Notes: generated by a model not told the origin, from the letters alone. 51,916 bases of DNA from Clostridium brassicae (GCF_026738875.1 NZ_JAPQFJ010000022.1:1-51916), one strand, 5' to 3'; shown: positions 1-10,122, counted from the first letter of the stretch. A program made the numbers and translations.

Positions 1-127
1 CGCCTATAGAATATAGACAATATCTGTTGAATTTAACAGCATAAAAATAACGTCAACCTTCATTTAGTGATTGGCGTTATAGAATTTTTTTATTTTTTCC
101 ACTGTCTACTTGACAGGGGGCACTTCA
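1..127. mobile_element. Probable outer end of an IS3-family element (truncated by window edge)
   Basis: The stretch ends at 127 in a sequence whose reverse complement begins TGAAGTGCCCCCTGTCAAG, followed by TAGACAG. This resembles the terminal inverted repeats of many IS3-family elements in Firmicutes (recognised from memory). A hairpin with a T-run lies just inside it (47-95), as expected behind a transposase gene. No transposase codons and no second copy of the end are visible in the window, so this is either the last part of an element lying to the left or a solo remnant. Confidence 0.4.
47..95 (+). terminator. Intrinsic terminator hairpin at window start
   Basis: ATAACGTCAA (47-56) pairs with TTGGCGTTAT (71-80) through one G-U wobble, followed by a T-rich run (85-95). 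It would end a rightward transcript entering the window, most simply that of a transposase. Confidence 0.6.
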
Positions 128-277
128 ATCTTTAACTTTTAAAATATCTGTTTAGGCTTTTAATTTTTGGCAAATTGCATAGTTGAAAAACTACATACCT
201 ACATGCAAATTTACGTGTGTTTTAAAGAATTTGGTAAAATAAACGATAAATAATCAATATTATAAAAAATGTAGGTA

Positions 278-1429
278 TTGAAGTTTATGAATGATGTTTT
301 TAACGAATTAGATAAAATAAAAATTTTAGATAAAGATAATATTTTAACCTTTAAGAATTACATAAATAAAAAGTATCCTAAAAATCCTCCAACTGAAAAC
401 GCCAAGATACTTTCAGAAACTATTAATAAAATTATATATACAAATTTAGAAGGATTACCAGATGACTTAAAACTACCTATTAAAAACGATATAATAAAAA
501 ATACTTTAAGTAAGGGAAAAGTTTCAATTACTCTATGTGATATTTTTCAAACTTGCATAGGCTCTGAAAACATAGGAAAGGATTTTACACAAGAGCTAAT
601 AAATTGGATTGATTTAAAAATAACAATACAAACTTCAAAAGAACATCTATATGATTATTTAGAATCAAATGGATTTAAAATTGTAAATTCAACTAATCAA
701 CCGGAAGACCTCTTGTATCATGAGGATAACTTTATTATTGAGGATAATACTGCAGATTTAAGTACCAATGAGAATGCAAAATCAAAAGGTTTTGTGTTTA
801 ATTACTTATCTGATTTCAAAAATTTTAAAAAAATTGGGTACCTAATCCTTGTGGCTATTATTATTATCCCTTTGTGTAACATTAATAAAGTTTCTTGTTT
901 TAATAAAAAAACAAACCAAGAAAAACGTATTGTAAAGTCAGGTAAAAAAGAGTTCATTTCAACTAAATATCCAAACTTACATATTCCTAAATATATGAGA
1001 TATACAGAAATAAATAAAGAAAAGCTGAGGACTTTTTTAGAAAAGAAAAATTCTCTTTTATCTAAAGAACCCTATTTCTCTACAATACTTTCTGTATCAA
1101 AAGAATTTAATTTAAACCCAATTGTTCTTTTCTCTATAACAGGACAAGAACAAAGTTTTGTACCTAGAAGTAATAGTAATGCTTATAAAATAGCCAATAA
1201 TCCATTCAATGTATTTCATAGTTGGAAAGAATACAATACAGATATAAATGATACAGCTAGAATAGCCTCTAGAACTGTAATTAATTTATCTAAAAACAGA
1301 CCAGAAAATAAAGATCCCTTTGAGTGGATAGGTAGGAAATATGCTGAAGATAAGAACTGGGGTAAAGGTGTAAAATCAATTTTTGAAAATTTAACCAAAC
1401 AAGTTAATGAGGCTGTTTCTAAAAGTTAA
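278..1429 (+). CDS. Membrane-anchored lysozyme/glucosaminidase-like protein
   Basis: 383 residues from a TTG start; an ATG at 287 is an equally possible start and neither has a strong ribosome binding site. Residues 1-180 are hydrophilic with no signal peptide, residues 186-203 form one membrane helix, and residues 210-383 would lie outside the cell. The outer part (about 255-375) looks like a lysozyme or glucosaminidase fold: ITGQEQSF with a likely catalytic Glu at 291, then NNPFNVF (307-313), which parallels the N-P-F-G/N-hydrophobic block of GH73-type enzymes. The role is inferred as peptidoglycan glycan cleavage anchored at the membrane, with an unrecognised cytoplasmic domain. It stands alone, next to a probable IS end on the left and a convergent chemoreceptor gene on the right. 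Confidence 0.6.
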   Translation: MKFMNDVFNELDKIKILDKDNILTFKNYINKKYPKNPPTENAKILSETINKIIYTNLEGLPDDLKLPIKNDIIKNTLSKGKVSITLCDIFQTCIGSENIGKDFTQELINWIDLKITIQTSKEHLYDYLESNGFKIVNSTNQPEDLLYHEDNFIIEDNTADLSTNENAKSKGFVFNYLSDFKNFKKIGYLILVAIIIIPLCNINKVSCFNKKTNQEKRIVKSGKKEFISTKYPNLHIPKYMRYTEINKEKLRTFLEKKNSLLSKEPYFSTILSVSKEFNLNPIVLFSITGQEQSFVPRSNSNAYKIANNPFNVFHSWKEYNTDINDTARIASRTVINLSKNRPENKDPFEWIGRKYAEDKNWGKGVKSIFENLTKQVNEAVSKS

Positions 1430-1475
1430 TCCTTAGAACTTATACTAGGAAATATTTTAAGACAGCCCCACTACA

Positions 1476-2684
1476 TTATCTATGCTTTTTTATTTTTTGA
1501 ACTTCTCCATCAAAATCATTTTTTAATACTTGTGCTATATCCGCTAAATGTTGACTAGCTTTAGCTATGTCTTCCATGGAAGCTTTTTGTTTTTTGGTAA
1601 TATCTAAATCTTGATAAGTAATGTCTCCTATCTTTTTAACTAATTGAAGCATTTCATTAGAAGATATATCTATCTCTTTTATCAATCCAAGTAATTGTTC
1701 TATACTAATCTTACTTGAGTCTAAGTTATCTTGCGTATCCTTAATAAACAAGACAGTTTCTTTAACTACATCAATAATTGTTTTAATAGTTTTGTTTATT
1801 TCTTCTGCAGAATCATTTGACTGCTCCGCTAGCTTTCTTATCTCTTCTGCAACTACAGCAAACCCTTTACCATGTTCACCTGCTCTAGCTGCTTCAATGG
1901 ATGCATTTAATGCAAGAAGATTTGTTTGTTCTGAAATTTCTTGTATAGTTGTTACTATATTTCCTATAAGTTCAGATTTACGAGTAAGATCATTTATTTT
2001 TTCAACAGATGACTTCATAGACTTATCAACAATATCCATATCCCCTATAACCTTACTAGCAAACTCACTGCAATTATCAGCTTTTTTATGAACAGTAGAT
2101 GCTGTAGTTAATCCATTTTTAGTTTCATCATTTATTTGTAAAGAGCGCTGATTTACCTCATTTGATAAAGCCACTACTTCTTGAGAAGAAGCTGCAAGTT
2201 GCTCTGAAACAGAGCTTATTTGTTCTGTATTGCTTTCTATTGAATCTATTAAGCTCTTATATGTATTATTGTCTTTTAATACCTCTACAACTCCAATACA
2301 CTCTCCATTCTCATCATAAATACCTATACTTGATACTAGAGCACTAATACACCTATTGTTTTTGTCATATACATTTACCTCAGTATATTTTAAAGTTTCC
2401 TTATTTAAAGCACATTTTTGTATGGGACAATCATCACATACATCTGATTTTAAAATATCGTAGCATTTTATCGTCTTTGCTTCTTCCTGGCTATAGCCCG
2501 TAAGCTTTTCTGCTGCCTTTGACCATGATAGTACATTATACTCCATGTCTCTTACATAATATGCATCGGATATAACCGTTTCAATTGATTTTAAGATATT
2601 ATTTTCTTTCTTCAAATCTTCTATCTCTCTATTTTTTTGCTCTAACTCCTTATTTAGTTCATTAATTTTACTACTTCCAAACAT
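1476..2684 (-). CDS. Soluble PAS-domain methyl-accepting chemotaxis protein
   Basis: 402 residues with no membrane segment, so a cytoplasmic chemoreceptor. Residues 1-30 are a charged coiled coil, about 32-135 a PAS domain, and 150-395 the signalling coiled coil with the hairpin signature [20 protein letters not shown] and [18 protein letters not shown], which contacts CheA/CheW. The PAS domain has a Cys-rich stretch, [18 protein letters not shown]. Similar cysteines occur in other clostridial PAS sensors, and a redox or metal role is only inferred. The start ATG at 2684 follows a GGGGGG-type ribosome binding site. It lies convergent to the lysozyme-like gene, and no chemotaxis genes are adjacent. 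Confidence 0.85.
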   Translation of the reverse strand: MFGSSKINELNKELEQKNREIEDLKKENNILKSIETVISDAYYVRDMEYNVLSWSKAAEKLTGYSQEEAKTIKCYDILKSDVCDDCPIQKCALNKETLKYTEVNVYDKNNRCISALVSSIGIYDENGECIGVVEVLKDNNTYKSLIDSIESNTEQISSVSEQLAASSQEVVALSNEVNQRSLQINDETKNGLTTASTVHKKADNCSEFASKVIGDMDIVDKSMKSSVEKINDLTRKSELIGNIVTTIQEISEQTNLLALNASIEAARAGEHGKGFAVVAEEIRKLAEQSNDSAEEINKTIKTIIDVVKETVLFIKDTQDNLDSSKISIEQLLGLIKEIDISSNEMLQLVKKIGDITYQDLDITKKQKASMEDIAKASQHLADIAQVLKNDFDGEVQKIKKHR

Positions 2685-3073
2685 GTTGTTAATCCCCCCA
2701 TAATCTTTTATCCTTAATTTAAATATCGATAATCCTCTTAACTTTCTTAAATTTAAAACACAATATTAACTACTTAATTGAAATCATAATATAAATTATT
2801 GATACAAATATATCATTATATCTTATTATTTTTAATTTAATTTCTATAACAAATAAATCTGTATTATTTTTAATTCCTTTAGATATTACTGATTTATAAT
2901 ATTACTATGTATGAAAATATATAGTAATATCTTTTTTTCTCTGTTTATTATATAAAAACCATTTAATCTTTAATTTTACAACCACAAAATTTATATTCTT
3001 AAAAAATATTTTAAATTTAAGGTATAATTAAATCAATCAGTATAGCACACCCCACAAAAAGGAGATAAGTAAC
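2685..3073. other. AT-rich divergent intergenic region
   Basis: Gene-free spacer between the chemoreceptor (leftward) and a small membrane protein (rightward). A TATAAT lies near 3024 and a good ribosome binding site (AAGGAG, about 3059) precedes the rightward gene. No ORF, RNA motif or long repeat is evident. Confidence 0.5.
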
Positions 3074-3403
3074 ATGGACAGAAAAACACTAGCAATCTTA
3101 GGTATACTATTTATTATTATAAATTTTACATTTCATTGGACAATGATACCTAAGAATATAAAACATGCAAAACAATCTGGTAAAACAATATTAAATGAAA
3201 ATAATTTTGTTAAATCCCTAAAAAAAGAAACTATTATACACAACATTATATTAGGTTTAATCGTAATTTTAGCTATTTTGAACATATTAGTAAGTTATAA
3301 ATTAAATTTGACTATAGCCGTATATTTTCTAATTGAAGCTATTGTTTATTATAAAATTCATAAAAAATATATAATTGAAAATCCTAACAAAAAAGCAAAT
3401 TAA
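3074..3403 (+). CDS. Small membrane protein of unknown function
   Basis: 109 residues with an ATG start behind AAGGAGATAAG. One hydrophobic segment lies at about 8-28 (ending FHWTMIP), a second at about 59-75 and a third at about 78-92, with basic stretches between and a basic, hydrophilic C-terminus. The layout suggests three helices. No family is recognised. It is monocistronic, with no gene for 1 kb downstream. Confidence 0.6.
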   Translation: MDRKTLAILGILFIIINFTFHWTMIPKNIKHAKQSGKTILNENNFVKSLKKETIIHNIILGLIVILAILNILVSYKLNLTIAVYFLIEAIVYYKIHKKYIIENPNKKAN

Positions 3404-4422
3404 TCACTCATACACAAAAAGAAAGCTTCAACATTTAAAATTTTATATTCTCTTATAGCATTGCAAACAATATTATAGACAATAAAAATTCTACTAATAA
3501 TGAAATAACTATCCAATAGACAATTGGTATCAAAATCATACATTACAATCTAATATTAAAAACTCTGGAGGTTGATTTGTATAAAAACAAACCAACCTCC
3601 ATTCTCAGCTTTTACTTAAAAATTTAATTATTTTTAAATCATTGATTCTTGAATAATTTATTGACAATAGTTATATTTTAAAATCAAACAATATGGTTAC
3701 AATGTATTTTTTATACAATTATTTAATGAAATATTATAGGAAATATAATATATTTTTTACTATAGTTAAATAACAATAGTATCTTATTTTACTAAAGTAT
3801 TACTTTTATTCTACTTATCAATAAACAACAACAATATATTATCTAAATAATTTTTTTAGTTATAAAAATATTTTTTTATAACATAGGTTTATATAAATTG
3901 AAAAACTTATTTATAGTCTTTTTTACATATATACTTCTTATCAATTTTATAATGTATAATCATTTTAATTATTTCATATCCTGTTATAATTAAAATTGTT
4001 TCAATTTTTATTTTTTATTTTATAATTCAATTAGGCAGTAAACCTCATCAATATCATCTTGATTGATCTCTACCGAAACCAAAAATTTTATTTATCACTC
4101 CTAGTATCATTAATAAAAAATAATACTTTAAATTCGTTTAAGAAAATTAATAATACTGATTTTAAAAAAGAAAATATCCAAATAGTATCTAGTTCAGATA
4201 ATTATTTGGAATATACTTATTCTTCAATATGATAATATTCTCCTGTGCTATTGGGATTTTGTAAAAATTATGTATAATATTCAAAGTATTGGAACAACTC
4301 CGAACCAATTAAAAAATCATATACAAAAGTACTTAAAAGCTCAGTGTGTAACAGATAAATGGTAAAAAGCCTCCAAATTGTATGGAGGCTTTTTCAACAA
4401 TCTGAGCACATAGTATTGCATT
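3404..4422. other. 1-kb gene-free region with a hairpin and decayed coding traces
   Basis: No intact gene. A hairpin with TGGAGGTTG (3566-3574) and CAACCTCCA (3593-3601) is present. From 4035 to 4365 two overlapping frames on the plus strand stay open for about 65 and 59 codons without a start or ribosome binding site. They read as one protein tail if joined by a frameshift, so this may be a decayed gene. Two terminators close the region next to glgD. Confidence 0.45.
4362..4395 (-). terminator. Terminator downstream of glgD
   Basis: AAAAAGCCTCCA and TGGAGGCTTTTT form a 12-bp stem with a 7-base loop and U-runs on both strands, so it can act bidirectionally. It ends the leftward glgC-glgD transcript. 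Confidence 0.75.
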
Positions 4423-4441
4423 TTATGCAATACTATGTGCT
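4405..4441. terminator. Perfect 16-bp hairpin overlapping the glgD stop codon
   Basis: AGCACATAGTATTGCA (4405-4420) and TGCAATACTATGTGCT (4426-4441) pair perfectly around a 5-base loop. One arm encodes the last residues of GlgD (AHSIA) and the loop contains its TAA stop. The T-run (TTTTTT, 4441-4446) is on the plus strand, so as a terminator it would stop transcription running into glgD antisense. Confidence 0.6.
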
Positions 4442-5559
4442 TTTTTATTATAATGATTACGATTTTTTTCTATAACTACAGGGAATTCGCTATCCCCTTT
4501 TAATTCTTTATTCTTTTCTATTACTACGTTCTTATCTATAATAACATTTGTGAGTTTAGCATTTTCTTTTATCTCACAATTTTGCATTATTATGCAGTTT
4601 TCTATTTTAGCGCCCTTATGAACCACAACTCTTCTTGAAATTATACAATTCTTTACTTCCCCTTCGATAATACATCCATTAGCAATAAGACAGTTTGATG
4701 CCTTAGAACCATTATAATATTTTGTTGGAGGTGCATCTTTTACTTTTGTATATATAGGCCCATTTTTAGAAAATAGCTCTTTACCTATTTTAGGATTTAA
4801 CATATCCATATTAGCTTTATAGTAAGCTTTAGTTGAGTTTATGCATGTCAAATATCCGTCAAATTCATGAGCTTTTATATTAAACTTATCGCAATTTGCA
4901 TATACATACTCTTTAACTGATTTGTAATATCCTTTAGAAACACATTCATCTAAAATCTGTAAAAGCGTATCCTTACTCATTATAAACATATCCATAGATA
5001 GATTTATTTCATTATTAGTTCCTATGTTTTTTCCTACACTTATGACAGAATTGTTTTCTCCTATATTAAGCACATGGCAATCTAAAAAATTGCAAGATGA
5101 GTTTTTAACTTTTTTATAAATTATAGTTATATCATTATTGTCATTTTCATAGAAATCTATAGCGCTTTTATAATCTATGTTACAAATCATATTTGAAGAT
5201 GAAAAAACAACCTTACTTTGTTTACTTCTATATAAATATTCCATATTATTTGTTATAAGTTCTATATCATTAGTAATTGCACTTGAATAATTAAAATTAA
5301 AAATAAACAGTCCATTAATTTTTCTATCTAAATCCCAATACCTTCCTGAATCAAGATGATCCATTAAAGACCTAGATCTACTCTGAGTGTATATCCCTAC
5401 ATTAGTTAATCCTCCATTAACCATATTTGAAAGAACAAAATCTATTATTCTATACTTTCCACCTATAGGTATAGATGCAAGAGGTCTTTTACCTGTTAAA
5501 TTTTTTATATTTTCATCATTTTCATTTAAACTTATAATCCCCATGTAATCATTGTTCAC
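4423..5559 (-). CDS. glgD: GlgD, regulatory-type subunit of glucose-1-phosphate adenylyltransferase
   Basis: GlgC-like protein that partners GlgC in Firmicutes to make ADP-glucose for glycogen. It keeps the fold motif [19 protein letters not shown] but lacks the N-terminal GGxGTRL nucleotide loop seen in GlgC: its start reads YMGIISLNENDENI. The C-terminal half is a left-handed beta-helix of hexapeptide repeats (about 290-365). I chose GTG at 5559 because GGGGTG precedes it at good spacing and the protein then starts VNNDYMG; a longer start at 5568 falls in the ribosome binding site. It lies 16 bases after glgC and is the last gene of a two-gene operon. Confidence 0.9.
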   Translation of the reverse strand: MNNDYMGIISLNENDENIKNLTGKRPLASIPIGGKYRIIDFVLSNMVNGGLTNVGIYTQSRSRSLMDHLDSGRYWDLDRKINGLFIFNFNYSSAITNDIELITNNMEYLYRSKQSKVVFSSSNMICNIDYKSAIDFYENDNNDITIIYKKVKNSSCNFLDCHVLNIGENNSVISVGKNIGTNNEINLSMDMFIMSKDTLLQILDECVSKGYYKSVKEYVYANCDKFNIKAHEFDGYLTCINSTKAYYKANMDMLNPKIGKELFSKNGPIYTKVKDAPPTKYYNGSKASNCLIANGCIIEGEVKNCIISRRVVVHKGAKIENCIIMQNCEIKENAKLTNVIIDKNVVIEKNKELKGDSEFPVVIEKNRNHYNKKAHSIA

Positions 5560-5575
5560 ATATATCACCCCGAAT

Positions 5576-6721
5576 TTATTTAATTATTGAATTACTTTTT
5601 ATATCCTCATTATCACCTATAACTGTTACCTTCCCAGAATTACCTATAATACTATTTTTGCCAATTGTTACCCCCATACTAACTATAGACTTTCTTATTA
5701 TCGCATTATCACCTATCTTTGTATTACTCATAATAACCGAATCCTCAATTATAGCATTTTTCCCTATGTGAACCCCAGGAAATAAAATAGAGTTGGTTAC
5801 TGTACCAAATACAGTACAGCCCTCAACTATTAAAGAATTTTTTACTTTTGCAGTATTTCCTATATATTGAGCAGGTTTAGTTGGATTAACAGAATATATA
5901 TTCCAATACTCATCATAAATATTTAATTCATTATCAGGATCTAAAAAATCCATATTTGCTTCCCATAAACTTTCTATTGTTCCTACGTCTCTCCAGTATC
6001 CTCCAAAAGGGTAGGCATATAAATTTAATTCACTTTTTAGCATTTTTGGTATTATATTTTTACCAAAATCATGGCTAGACTGCTTGTCTTTACAATCTTC
6101 TATAAGGATTTTCTTCAAAACATTCCAATTAAATATGTATACCCCCATAGAAGCTTTGTTATTTTTAGGTTCTGAAGGTTTTTCCTCAAATTCGTATATT
6201 TTATTATCCTGAAATGTATTCATAATACCAAATCTACTAGCTTCTTCTATTGGGACCTCAATAACAGCAATAGTTGCATCGGCATTTTTCTTCTTATGAA
6301 ATTTAAGCATTTTAGAATAATCCATTTTATAAATATGATCTCCAGATAGTACCAATATATGTTCTGGCTCATATCTATCAATAAAAGATATATTCTGATA
6401 AATAGCATCTGCCGTACCCATATACCAATTTCCACCATCATTCCTCATATGAGGTGGAAGAATACTTATTCCTCCATTTATCCTGTTTAAATCCCATGGT
6501 GTTCCTATTCCTATATGTGAATTAAGTTTATGTGGCTGATATTGAGTTAATACTCCTATAGTGTCTATTCCTGAATTAGAACAATTACTTAAAGTAAAGT
6601 CAATTATCCTATATTTTCCACCAAAAGGTATTGCAGGCTTTGCATTTTTTTTAGTTAATACTTTTAACCTTGTTCCTTGTCCACCAGCTAAAATCATAGC
6701 TAGTATTTCTTTTTTTAACAT
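5576..6721 (-). CDS. glgC: Glucose-1-phosphate adenylyltransferase catalytic subunit
   Basis: Makes ADP-glucose from ATP and glucose-1-phosphate, the committed step of bacterial glycogen synthesis. The N-terminal nucleotidyltransferase has [16 protein letters not shown] and [14 protein letters not shown], then [12 protein letters not shown] and [11 protein letters not shown] with the metal-binding Asp. The C-terminal beta-helix contains repeats such as [14 protein letters not shown]. The ATG at 6721 follows GGTGGTG; the longer TTG start at 6736 lies across that site and is unlikely. No glycogen synthase, branching enzyme or phosphorylase gene is in the window, so the rest of the pathway must be elsewhere. 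Confidence 0.95.
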   Translation of the reverse strand: MLKKEILAMILAGGQGTRLKVLTKKNAKPAIPFGGKYRIIDFTLSNCSNSGIDTIGVLTQYQPHKLNSHIGIGTPWDLNRINGGISILPPHMRNDGGNWYMGTADAIYQNISFIDRYEPEHILVLSGDHIYKMDYSKMLKFHKKKNADATIAVIEVPIEEASRFGIMNTFQDNKIYEFEEKPSEPKNNKASMGVYIFNWNVLKKILIEDCKDKQSSHDFGKNIIPKMLKSELNLYAYPFGGYWRDVGTIESLWEANMDFLDPDNELNIYDEYWNIYSVNPTKPAQYIGNTAKVKNSLIVEGCTVFGTVTNSILFPGVHIGKNAIIEDSVIMSNTKIGDNAIIRKSIVSMGVTIGKNSIIGNSGKVTVIGDNEDIKSNSIIK

Positions 6722-7061
6722 TTCATTCACCACCAAGTATATTAATTTTCTGTTATAAAATGGTATTTATGAATTCTATATTACATTATTTGGTATTTAA
6801 TTTCAATATGTTTAATGTAAATTTATTCCTTTTGTTGTAATTACTTTATCTTTTCCCTGTTTTATATAAATTATTTAATAATTCTCTTGGTTGAAATACA
6901 CTTTTTTATTTAAGAAAAATTCACACCATCTTTTATATACTTTGATATAATATAAATGGTATGATTTTTTGATATTAAAAACTTTAGTTTAGCATTTAAT
7001 ATTACTCAATTTTTCAATTTTCCCTATAATATTGGACATAATCCTATTAAGAGGCGGTGTT
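6722..7061. other. Divergent promoter region between glgC and a histidine kinase
   Basis: AT-rich spacer with no ORF. It must carry the leftward glgCD promoter and the rightward kinase promoter. TATAAT-like hexamers occur near 6950, but no -35 element is clear enough to assign. Confidence 0.4.
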
Positions 7062-8771
7062 TTGAAATTGTTTTTTAAAATTGTATTAATCATTTTTTCT
7101 TTATATTTTATTTTAGATAATTTCAAAGCTTATAGACACATAAAAAATCAAAATAAGAAATTAGATTTAAATGAGAACCTTTTAGAATGTATTCTTAATT
7201 CAACTGGAGATGGTATACTTGTAGTATCTTTAGATTATGAAATACTTCATTTTAATAACAATTTTTTAAATCTTTGGAACCTATCGAAAAACTTATCATT
7301 AGATAAGTATAAAGGCCACGAACTTATAGACTTAGTTTCTGATCAATTAAAATACCCAATTAAATTTAAAAAAGATATAGAATTAACTTTTAAAGAAAAT
7401 AAGGAAATGAAACAAATAGTATTATTCAAAGACAATAGGATTATAGAACAATATAGCCGACCACTGATTATAAATTTTGAAACCATAGGACGTGTCTGGA
7501 GTTTTAAAGATATAACCAAAGAAACTAATGCAAATAATCTTATAGAAAAAAATGCTCAACAGTATAAAAAATTGATAGAATTTCTACCTGCCGGAATATT
7601 AATTCATATAAAAGGTAACATTCTATTTTGTAACACAGAATTTTGTAACCTTCTTTCAGTTAATAATCAAAACTTTCTAGTAGGTAAAAATATTTTAGAT
7701 TTTGTACATAAAGACTATATAGATATTGTAAGAAATAGGATAAATGAGGTTCAAGTAGAAAGTAAGACACCTAAACCTTTAGAAGAAAAGCTTGTCACAA
7801 TTGATGGTAAAATAATAGAAGTGAATGTGTCTACTTGCCCTTATATGTATGAAGGTAAAATGGCCTCATTAGTAGTATTTCAAGATATTACGGAACACAA
7901 GCAAGCAGAAGCACTAAGAAAAAAAGTAGAAGAAAAACAAAGATTACTAGACCAAGCAAAAAAATATTCAGAACTTGAATCTCAGTTTTTCTCTAATCTA
8001 TCTCATGAATTCAGAACCCCTTTAAATGTACTTTATAGCTGTTTACAATTAACAAGTTCATTAATTGAAAATTCTAATGAATATGAATTAGGACAGGTTA
8101 TTGTTAAACTTAATGGCTATACCTCTTCTATGAAAAATAACTGCTTTAGACTTATGAAAATGGTAAATAACCTAATAGATATAACCAAAATTAAATCTGG
8201 TTATCTAAAAGTTTACTTCAAGAATGAGAATATAGTGAGTCTTGTGGAAAACATTGTACTTTCTTCATCACAATATATTGAACAAAGTGGATTATCATTA
8301 ATATTTGATACCGATACAGAAGAAAAAATAATGGCTTGTGATTCTTATTTTATAGAACGGATTATTTTAAATCTTCTTTCAAATTCAACAAAATTTACGC
8401 CCAAAGGAGGAAAAATATTAGTAACTTTATATGATAAATCTAAGCATATAGTTATCTCTGTAAAAGATACAGGTATTGGAATCTCAAAAGAAAATCAATC
8501 TATGATATTTGACCCCTTTACCCAAATAGATAAATCTCTTACTAGAAAAAGAGAAGGAAGTGGAATAGGTTTATATATTGTTAAATCTTTAGTACATCTT
8601 CTTGGAGGAGAAATTAATATTAGAAGCCGTCTTGGAAATGGTAGCGAGTTTATTATACAATTACCCTCATTTCTTGTTTCAAATCCTGCTATGAATCTAG
8701 AAACAAGATTTGATTATGGAAATATAGATACTGCTAACAATGTAAAAATTGAATTTTCAGATATATATTAA
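7062..8771 (+). CDS. Orphan membrane PAS sensor histidine kinase
   Basis: 569 residues from the TTG at 7062, which sits behind GAGGCGG; a longer TTG start at 7032 has no ribosome binding site. One N-terminal membrane helix (about 3-20), two PAS domains (about 35-145 and 165-280), a short coiled coil, then a kinase core: H-box SNLSHEFRTP, N-box NLLSNSTKFTP, G1 DTGIGI, G2 GSGIGLYIV. It autophosphorylates on His and passes phosphate to an Asp of a response regulator, but no regulator gene is adjacent, so it is an orphan kinase. In clostridia such kinases can feed Spo0A; that is only a possibility here. Confidence 0.9.
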   Translation: MKLFFKIVLIIFSLYFILDNFKAYRHIKNQNKKLDLNENLLECILNSTGDGILVVSLDYEILHFNNNFLNLWNLSKNLSLDKYKGHELIDLVSDQLKYPIKFKKDIELTFKENKEMKQIVLFKDNRIIEQYSRPLIINFETIGRVWSFKDITKETNANNLIEKNAQQYKKLIEFLPAGILIHIKGNILFCNTEFCNLLSVNNQNFLVGKNILDFVHKDYIDIVRNRINEVQVESKTPKPLEEKLVTIDGKIIEVNVSTCPYMYEGKMASLVVFQDITEHKQAEALRKKVEEKQRLLDQAKKYSELESQFFSNLSHEFRTPLNVLYSCLQLTSSLIENSNEYELGQVIVKLNGYTSSMKNNCFRLMKMVNNLIDITKIKSGYLKVYFKNENIVSLVENIVLSSSQYIEQSGLSLIFDTDTEEKIMACDSYFIERIILNLLSNSTKFTPKGGKILVTLYDKSKHIVISVKDTGIGISKENQSMIFDPFTQIDKSLTRKREGSGIGLYIVKSLVHLLGGEINIRSRLGNGSEFIIQLPSFLVSNPAMNLETRFDYGNIDTANNVKIEFSDIY

Positions 8772-8818
8772 AAAATAATTTCCTGTGAAGTATTTTAATT
8801 TCATAGGAAATTATTTTT
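8772..8818 (+). terminator. Terminator after the orphan histidine kinase
   Basis: AAATAATTTCCTGTGAA pairs with TTCATAGGAAATTATTT (one G-U or mismatch in the centre), followed by T residues. It begins directly behind the kinase stop codon. Confidence 0.75.
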
Positions 8819-8953
8819 GTAAATGGCTATGTTTTAATAAATTGTTGATTTCGTATAATTTCAAAAACAATTGAAAACAGAACCTTTTAAATTAACATTT
8901 TCACAAATTCATCACAATTAAAACATACTTTAATCACAATAATTTTTTACTAT

Positions 8954-8959
8954 TATAAT
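8954..8959 (+). promoter_or_regulatory. Likely -10 element of the 4Fe-4S membrane protein gene
   Basis: TATAAT 27 bases before the ATG, with AGGAGG just upstream of the start. The -35 region (about 8930-8936, TTAATC-like) is weak, which would fit an activated promoter. Confidence 0.45.
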
Positions 8960-8985
8960 ACAAAATATTTAGGAGGTATTATAAT

Positions 8986-10122
8986 ATGAAAAATAAATTT
9001 AAATGGATTATATCAATATTTTTTTTAGTTCTTACTCCTTTTATAGCTATAAGACATCAATTAATGGGCGGCGGTCCTAGCGGTTCTCCTTCAGTGGATG
9101 CCCTTTGTCCCTTTGGTGGTCTAGAAACGTTACCTACTTTATTGAAAAATGGTACTTATATTCAAAAAATCACTCCATCTTCCTTCATACTATTAATTGC
9201 AGTAATCATTTTAACTTTTGTTTTAGGAAGAGCTTTTTGTGGATATATATGTCCTCTTGGAAGTATTCAAAGTTTAATTACTAAATTAGGGAAAAAACTT
9301 AATATAAAGCAGATTACATTAAATAGGTTTTTTGATAGAATCTTAAGATATGCTAAATATTTAGTTTTATTTGTAGTATTATTTACAACATATAAAGCTG
9401 GTGAATTAATACTAAGACCTTATGATCCTTGGGCTACATTTATGCACTTAACCTCTGGACCTGAAGTCTTTGAAGAATTTTTGATTGGTCTAATTATATT
9501 AATAGCCATCTTTATATCGTCATTATTTATTGAAAGAGCATGGTGTAGATATTTCTGTCCACTAGGTGCAGCATTATCTTTAACTTCGCCTCTTAGAATA
9601 TTTAAAATCAAAAAAAATAATTCTACTTGTATAAACTGTAAATCTTGTACTCATAATTGTCCAATGGGACTTGAAATACATTCAAAAGTTTCTCCGTCTA
9701 GTATTGAATGTATCTCTTGTGGAGAATGTATGACTAGTTGTCCTATAAATAAAACTTTAGAAATGAAAAAAGGAGACATTTCTCTATCCATAAATAAAGT
9801 TGGTATTACTATAATCTTAACTCTAGTTTTAATTATTGGTGGGAATATGGTAATAGGGAATTTTAAAACATCTTTATCAAATCAAACTGTTCTTAATGAA
9901 AATGGGACGTCAAACCCCGATAATATAAAAGCATATATGACATTAAGTGATATATCTAAAGAATTTAATATAGACTCAAAAGATTTATTAAAAGCGTGCA
10001 ACTTACCTAATGATACTGATTTAAATAAATCAATAAAAGAACTAAAAGATGATTTTGCAAAGAAAGGCATAGATTTTGAACCCTCTACTTTACGAGAAAT
10101 AGTAAAAAAAATTATGAAATAA
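8986..10122 (+). CDS. Membrane 4Fe-4S electron-transfer protein (NapH/CcoG/YccM-like)
   Basis: 378 residues with about five membrane helices. Cysteine motifs appear in order: CPFGGLETLP, then GRAFCGYICPLGS and ERAWCRYFCPLGA (the paired CxxxCP motifs of the NapH/NosR/RdxA membrane family), then two ferredoxin clusters, CINCKSCTHNCP and CISCGECMTSCP. After a last helix (about 263-285) there is an outer tail of about 90 residues (NIKAYMTLSDISKEFNI...) resembling the small domain found at the end of some such proteins. It probably moves electrons between a membrane or cytosolic donor and an outer acceptor; the partner is not identifiable. Strong AGGAGG site before the ATG. It is convergent with an ArsR-family gene. 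Confidence 0.85.
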   Translation: MKNKFKWIISIFFLVLTPFIAIRHQLMGGGPSGSPSVDALCPFGGLETLPTLLKNGTYIQKITPSSFILLIAVIILTFVLGRAFCGYICPLGSIQSLITKLGKKLNIKQITLNRFFDRILRYAKYLVLFVVLFTTYKAGELILRPYDPWATFMHLTSGPEVFEEFLIGLIILIAIFISSLFIERAWCRYFCPLGAALSLTSPLRIFKIKKNNSTCINCKSCTHNCPMGLEIHSKVSPSSIECISCGECMTSCPINKTLEMKKGDISLSINKVGITIILTLVLIIGGNMVIGNFKTSLSNQTVLNENGTSNPDNIKAYMTLSDISKEFNIDSKDLLKACNLPNDTDLNKSIKELKDDFAKKGIDFEPSTLREIVKKIMK

